Shown here in pieces: positions 14,769 to 17,384 of a DNA stretch of 17,384 nucleotides (position 1 is its first letter; each line of letters opens with the position of its first letter). The position numbers and the translations under genes are program-made. Under the pieces are notes generated by a model. The model saw only the letters and a program-made list of their open reading frames with translations, was not told where the DNA came from and ran no database searches. This stretch comes from Streptomyces sp. NRRL F-4489 (lineage in GTDB: Bacteria > Actinomycetota > Actinomycetes > Streptomycetales > Streptomycetaceae): assembly GCF_001509485.1 (NCBI RefSeq), contig NZ_LLZI01000022.1, positions 1 to 17,384 on the forward strand, written 5' to 3'.

Positions 14769-15643
14769 ACGCCCTGAACTGTCTTGGCCGTCCAGGTGCG
14801 CGAGTCGACCATGGCGTAGCCCGGGGAGACGGGCAGCTGAACGCTGTCGGCCTGTTGGTCGATGCCGGTGATCTCAAGCATGAGCCGCTCGATGAGCAGC
14901 CCCTGGGACATGGGCGGGGCGCCGGGGGTGATCGGGCAGGTGGTCTCCTCGATTAGCCACTTGCGCTGCATGGCGGCGTTCGGATAGCCGGGGGCCTCGG
15001 GAATCAGCCGGCTGATGAGCTTCTCTGCATTTGCCGGCGTCAGCTCCGCGTCCTCCGGCAGGCCGAGGACTTCCTCGATGGGCATGGAATCGTGCGTCCA
15101 CTTCCACAGGAAGGTGCGGTTGCCGTAGACCTGCCCGGTCAGCATGAACTGGCACTGCAGGTTCCGCCGGAACGCGCGGTGCAGCATGTACCGGGCCTGG
15201 AACTGGTAGGGCTCGATCTCGTCGAATATGTAATCGCAGCCGGCAACGAACTCATCTGCCGTCTCTTCGGAGATGCCCTCGGGGTAGACCTCGATGCGCA
15301 CGTCGGGGGTCATGTCGTGAACGTATTCGCCGACGACCTCGGCCTTGTTACGCCCGACGTTGGCGAAGCCGGCGCCGAGCTGCCGGTTGATGTTCGAGTA
15401 CTCGAACGTGTCAAAGTCTGCGATCTTCATGCGGCGGACACCCAGGCGCGCTAAGCGCTCCACCAGGCTGCCGCCGATGCCCCCGCAACCGGCGATGCCG
15501 ACGGTGCAGTCGCGCAGCTTCTCCTGGCGTTGGCGCGCCTCTTCCTCGGAATCGCCGAGCCAGCCCATATTGCGCCGCACTCGCGACCAGTAGATGTCCT
15601 CGTCGTACTTGGCCTCATGCACATACACGGTCGACTTTCCCAT
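14759..15643 (-). CDS. ThiF/MoeB/HesA-family (E1-like) adenylating enzyme
   Basis: The 294-residue protein has the E1 nucleotide-binding fold: GCGGIGGSLVERL at 52-64, the acidic strand end ADFD (75-78), then SNINRQ (83-88) with the arginine that contacts ATP. Family members adenylate a carboxyl end (ThiS, MoaD, ubiquitin-like proteins) or a peptide or amino-acid carboxylate, as in microcin C7 (MccB) and pantocin (PaaA). The paired CxxC zinc motifs of MoeB/ThiF are absent, and no ThiS/MoaD-like partner is in the window, so a small-molecule substrate is plausible. The ATG at 15643 follows a strong aggagg ribosome site. It is the first gene of a two-gene transcript and overlaps the carbamoyltransferase by ten bases. 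Codon 64 (15452-15454) is TTA. It might activate the carbamoylated acceptor or a nitrogen-bearing group; that is inference. Confidence 0.87.
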   Translation of the reverse strand: MGKSTVYVHEAKYDEDIYWSRVRRNMGWLGDSEEEARQRQEKLRDCTVGIAGCGGIGGSLVERLARLGVRRMKIADFDTFEYSNINRQLGAGFANVGRNKAEVVGEYVHDMTPDVRIEVYPEGISEETADEFVAGCDYIFDEIEPYQFQARYMLHRAFRRNLQCQFMLTGQVYGNRTFLWKWTHDSMPIEEVLGLPEDAELTPANAEKLISRLIPEAPGYPNAAMQRKWLIEETTCPITPGAPPMSQGLLIERLMLEITGIDQQADSVQLPVSPGYAMVDSRTWTAKTVQGVWW

Positions 15644-16114
15644 GGCCGCTCCTCCTGGAGTGAGAGTCCCTGTGCAGGTCAACGCAGGAACGTCCAGCGG
15701 TCGAGTACAAGGGACCTCGATGGCTGATCGTCGCTAGCCAACCTAAGCAACGGTCAGGAAGTACACAAGGTGCATTACCCGCGGTCACTTCCGTTGGCGG
15801 CGAAATGCATACGTAACCTCTACGGCATATGCCTGAAACCGACTCAGGAACGAGTCAAAACAGACATTTTCGCCACTCGCTTTCTGTTACCGAAAAAGAG
15901 AACAGCAGGAATACGCTTCGCCAAGCGCCGCCCATGAAGGTAATCGCATCGCCAGCGATCGAAGCATTCGATGCTCCACGGGGGTACGCTTCGTTTCTCT
16001 CCAGAGCGCCTACGGCCTTGGCTCCTCAATTCGGTTGAGAAAGGCGCTACGCGCCTCTCCACCGTTGCCGTATGCCTGCCGTACCGCAATGTCTCTTACG
16101 CCCAGGAGCTTCCG
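15644..16114. promoter_or_regulatory. Divergent control region between the ThiF-like and acetamidase genes
   Basis: These 471 bases contain no supported gene. GC content drops between about 15770 and 15970, typical of promoters in this kind of genome, and both flanking genes read outwards. cggtca occurs at 15751-15756 and 15782-15787, and ggaagt at 15757-15762 is mirrored by acttcc at 15787-15792, so 15751-15792 could be a regulator site. A short hairpin (aggcgc at 16042-16047, gcgcct at 16051-16056, 3-base loop) lies in the presumed leader of the acetamidase gene. The frame of that gene is open upstream to 15971, but I see no ribosome site there. Confidence 0.5.
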
Positions 16115-17125
16115 TTGAGTACCCCACGTCTGCTGACCGTGCGGCCACAGCCTGGCGACCTCACATGGACCTTCGGCGGAGTGCCTCCGGTGGCCCGAAT
16201 CGCACCGGGGATGGCTCTCGCTGTCTACACCGAGGACGCCTTCGCCGGCCAGGTGCGCTCCCCTACCGACCGAGTCTCCGAGGTTGGTACCTTTCCTCTG
16301 CTCAATCCGCAGACCGGCCCCTTCTACATCGAGGGGGCCGCGCCCGGCGACACGCTCGCTGTGCATTTGGTGTCCGTGGAGCCGGCCCGGGATTGGGGGG
16401 TGTCCAGCACCATTCCCCTCTTCGGCGCCCTCACTTCCTCACCGACCACAGCCACCCTGCAGCCTCCTCTGCCGGAGCGGACATGGATTTGGGAGCTGGA
16501 CCGGAGTCGGCGCACCTGCCGCTTTCGTGCACAGGACAGTGACTTCGTCATCGATCTGCCGATGGACCCGATGCACGGAACCATCGGCGTCGCTCCCGCG
16601 CACGGTGAGGTTCGTTCTGCCCTGGTTCCCGACGCGCATGGCGGGAACATGGATACCCCCGAGATGCGCGCAGGAGTGACCTGCTTCCTCGGGGTCAATG
16701 TGCCCGGAGCGCTACTCAGCCTCGGCGACGGGCACGCCCGCCAGGGCGAGGGCGAGACCTGCGGGGTGGCGGTGGAGACAGCGATGCGTACCACCGTGCT
16801 CGTCGAACTGCTCAAGGGGATCAGCACTCCGTGGCCGCGGCTGGAGTCCGACACGCACGTCATGACCGCTGGTTCCGCGCGGCCCTTGGAGGATGCCTTC
16901 CGCATCGCCCACCTGGATCTGGTGCGCTGGCTCGGCCGGGACTACGGCCTCTCCGCCCTGGACGCCTACCAGCTCATCACCCAGGCCGTGGAGTCCCCCG
17001 TGGCGAACATCTGCGACACGAACTACACGGCCATCGCCAAGATGCGCAAAGCATGGCTCCCGCCGGCCACTCCCTACCGCGGTATGCACGAACAGCTCCG
17101 CGAGATCGGGCGGCAGCTGCGGTAG
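16115..17125 (+). CDS. Acetamidase/formamidase (FmdA) family amidohydrolase
   Basis: The family hydrolyses short amides such as formamide or acetamide to the acid and ammonia. The protein is 336 residues from the chosen TTG. It shows the expected DAHGGNMD motif (173-180), the strongly conserved GDGHARQGEGE segment (204-214), and the C-terminal ANICDTNYTAIAKM region. TTG at 16115 is selected because caggag at 16102-16107 lies at proper spacing and homology begins at once; the frame extends upstream but with no ribosome site. It is divergent from the ThiF-like gene and 135 bases before an aminotransferase gene. It could release or recycle ammonia from an amide intermediate, or be an unrelated neighbour. 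There are no TTA codons, unlike most putative core genes to its left. Confidence 0.87.
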   Translation: MSTPRLLTVRPQPGDLTWTFGGVPPVARIAPGMALAVYTEDAFAGQVRSPTDRVSEVGTFPLLNPQTGPFYIEGAAPGDTLAVHLVSVEPARDWGVSSTIPLFGALTSSPTTATLQPPLPERTWIWELDRSRRTCRFRAQDSDFVIDLPMDPMHGTIGVAPAHGEVRSALVPDAHGGNMDTPEMRAGVTCFLGVNVPGALLSLGDGHARQGEGETCGVAVETAMRTTVLVELLKGISTPWPRLESDTHVMTAGSARPLEDAFRIAHLDLVRWLGRDYGLSALDAYQLITQAVESPVANICDTNYTAIAKMRKAWLPPATPYRGMHEQLREIGRQLR

Positions 17126-17260
17126 CAGCCACGTCCTTGTGGAACGCAGCAAGACGACGAGATCGCCGCCGAAGGTGCCACCTCCTCATCCCCGTCCCCG
17201 CGTGCGCAACAGCCAGGTGCCGTCGATAAGTCCCGCGTCCAGAGGCAGAAGAGGTGCCGA

Positions 17261-17384
17261 ATGGAAATCACCCAGTCCGTCAAATTCGCCAACGTCTGCT
17301 ACGAAATCCGCGGCCCGGTCCTCGAGGAGGCCATGCGGCTGGAGGCGGCGGGTCACCGCATCCTCAAGCTGAACACCGGCAACC
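17261..17384 (+). CDS. AlaA-like class I aminotransferase, 3' end missing
   Basis: Only the first 41 codons are inside the window. The N-terminus (FANVCYEIRGPVLEEAMR, then GHRILKLNTGN) is the characteristic opening of the alanine/valine-type pyridoxal-phosphate aminotransferases, with LNTGN leading towards the NPAAFGF segment of the family. The ATG at 17261 has an agaagagg ribosome site. The catalytic lysine lies beyond the edge. The gap from 17126 to 17260 shows no feature. It is probably a housekeeping-type enzyme, but it could supply an amino donor to the pathway. Confidence 0.8.
   Translation, partial: MEITQSVKFANVCYEIRGPVLEEAMRLEAAGHRILKLNTGN

Noticed and set aside
1..17384. tRNA, rRNA, CRISPR array, insertion sequence or attachment site
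   Set aside because: No transposase, no regularly spaced repeats and no cloverleaf-like segment were noticed in either strand.

Overview
The window is high-GC actinobacterial DNA, almost certainly from a Streptomyces or close relative. The evidence is the strong GC bias at third codon positions, GTG and TTG starts, GC-rich hairpin terminators, Streptomyces-type small families (DUF402, DUF6461) and rare in-frame TTA codons. Most of it (about 2.0-15.7 kb) looks like a specialised-metabolite gene cluster. It combines a CreE/CreD-type route from aspartate through nitrosuccinate to nitrite with a dedicated carbamoyl phosphate supply and a carbamoyltransferase. I cannot assign it to a known product.

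Layout. (1) 1-1993: a truncated DUF402 gene, a DUF6461-like gene and about 0.5 kb without a convincing gene; probably flanking DNA. (2) 1994-3956, plus strand: an AlkB-type DNA dealkylation dioxygenase, a cyanase and a LysE-family exporter. Together they read as a protection and export module. (3) 13247-4021, minus strand: carA-carB-creE-creD-Rieske oxygenase. carA/carB and creE/creD overlap, and the carB-creE gap holds two competing hairpins. (4) 13418-13717, plus strand: a small NIPSNAP-family protein divergent from carA. (5) 15643-13797, minus strand: a ThiF/MoeB-type adenylating enzyme overlapping an aspartate carbamoyltransferase homologue. Perfect hairpins separate the two convergent gene pairs (3968-4000 and 13737-13775). 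(6) 16115-17384, plus strand: an acetamidase/formamidase-family enzyme and the start of an AlaA-like aminotransferase; whether these belong to the cluster is open.

How the genes may work together (inference). CreE would oxidise aspartate to nitrosuccinate and CreD would release nitrite plus fumarate. CarAB would make carbamoyl phosphate. The carbamoyltransferase keeps the carbamoyl phosphate site, but every aspartate-binding residue I could align is changed, so it probably carbamoylates another acceptor. The CarB effector domain has also lost its recognisable UMP-binding residues. A product or intermediate combining a carbamoyl group with a nitrite-derived N-N bond (for example an N-nitrosourea, or another diazo/nitroso species) would alkylate DNA and release cyanate. 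That would explain AlkB and cyanase side by side. In-frame TTA codons in creE, creD, the carbamoyltransferase, the ThiF-like gene and the exporter suggest bldA (developmental) control. No pathway-specific regulator, dihydroorotase or Rieske reductase is present in the window.
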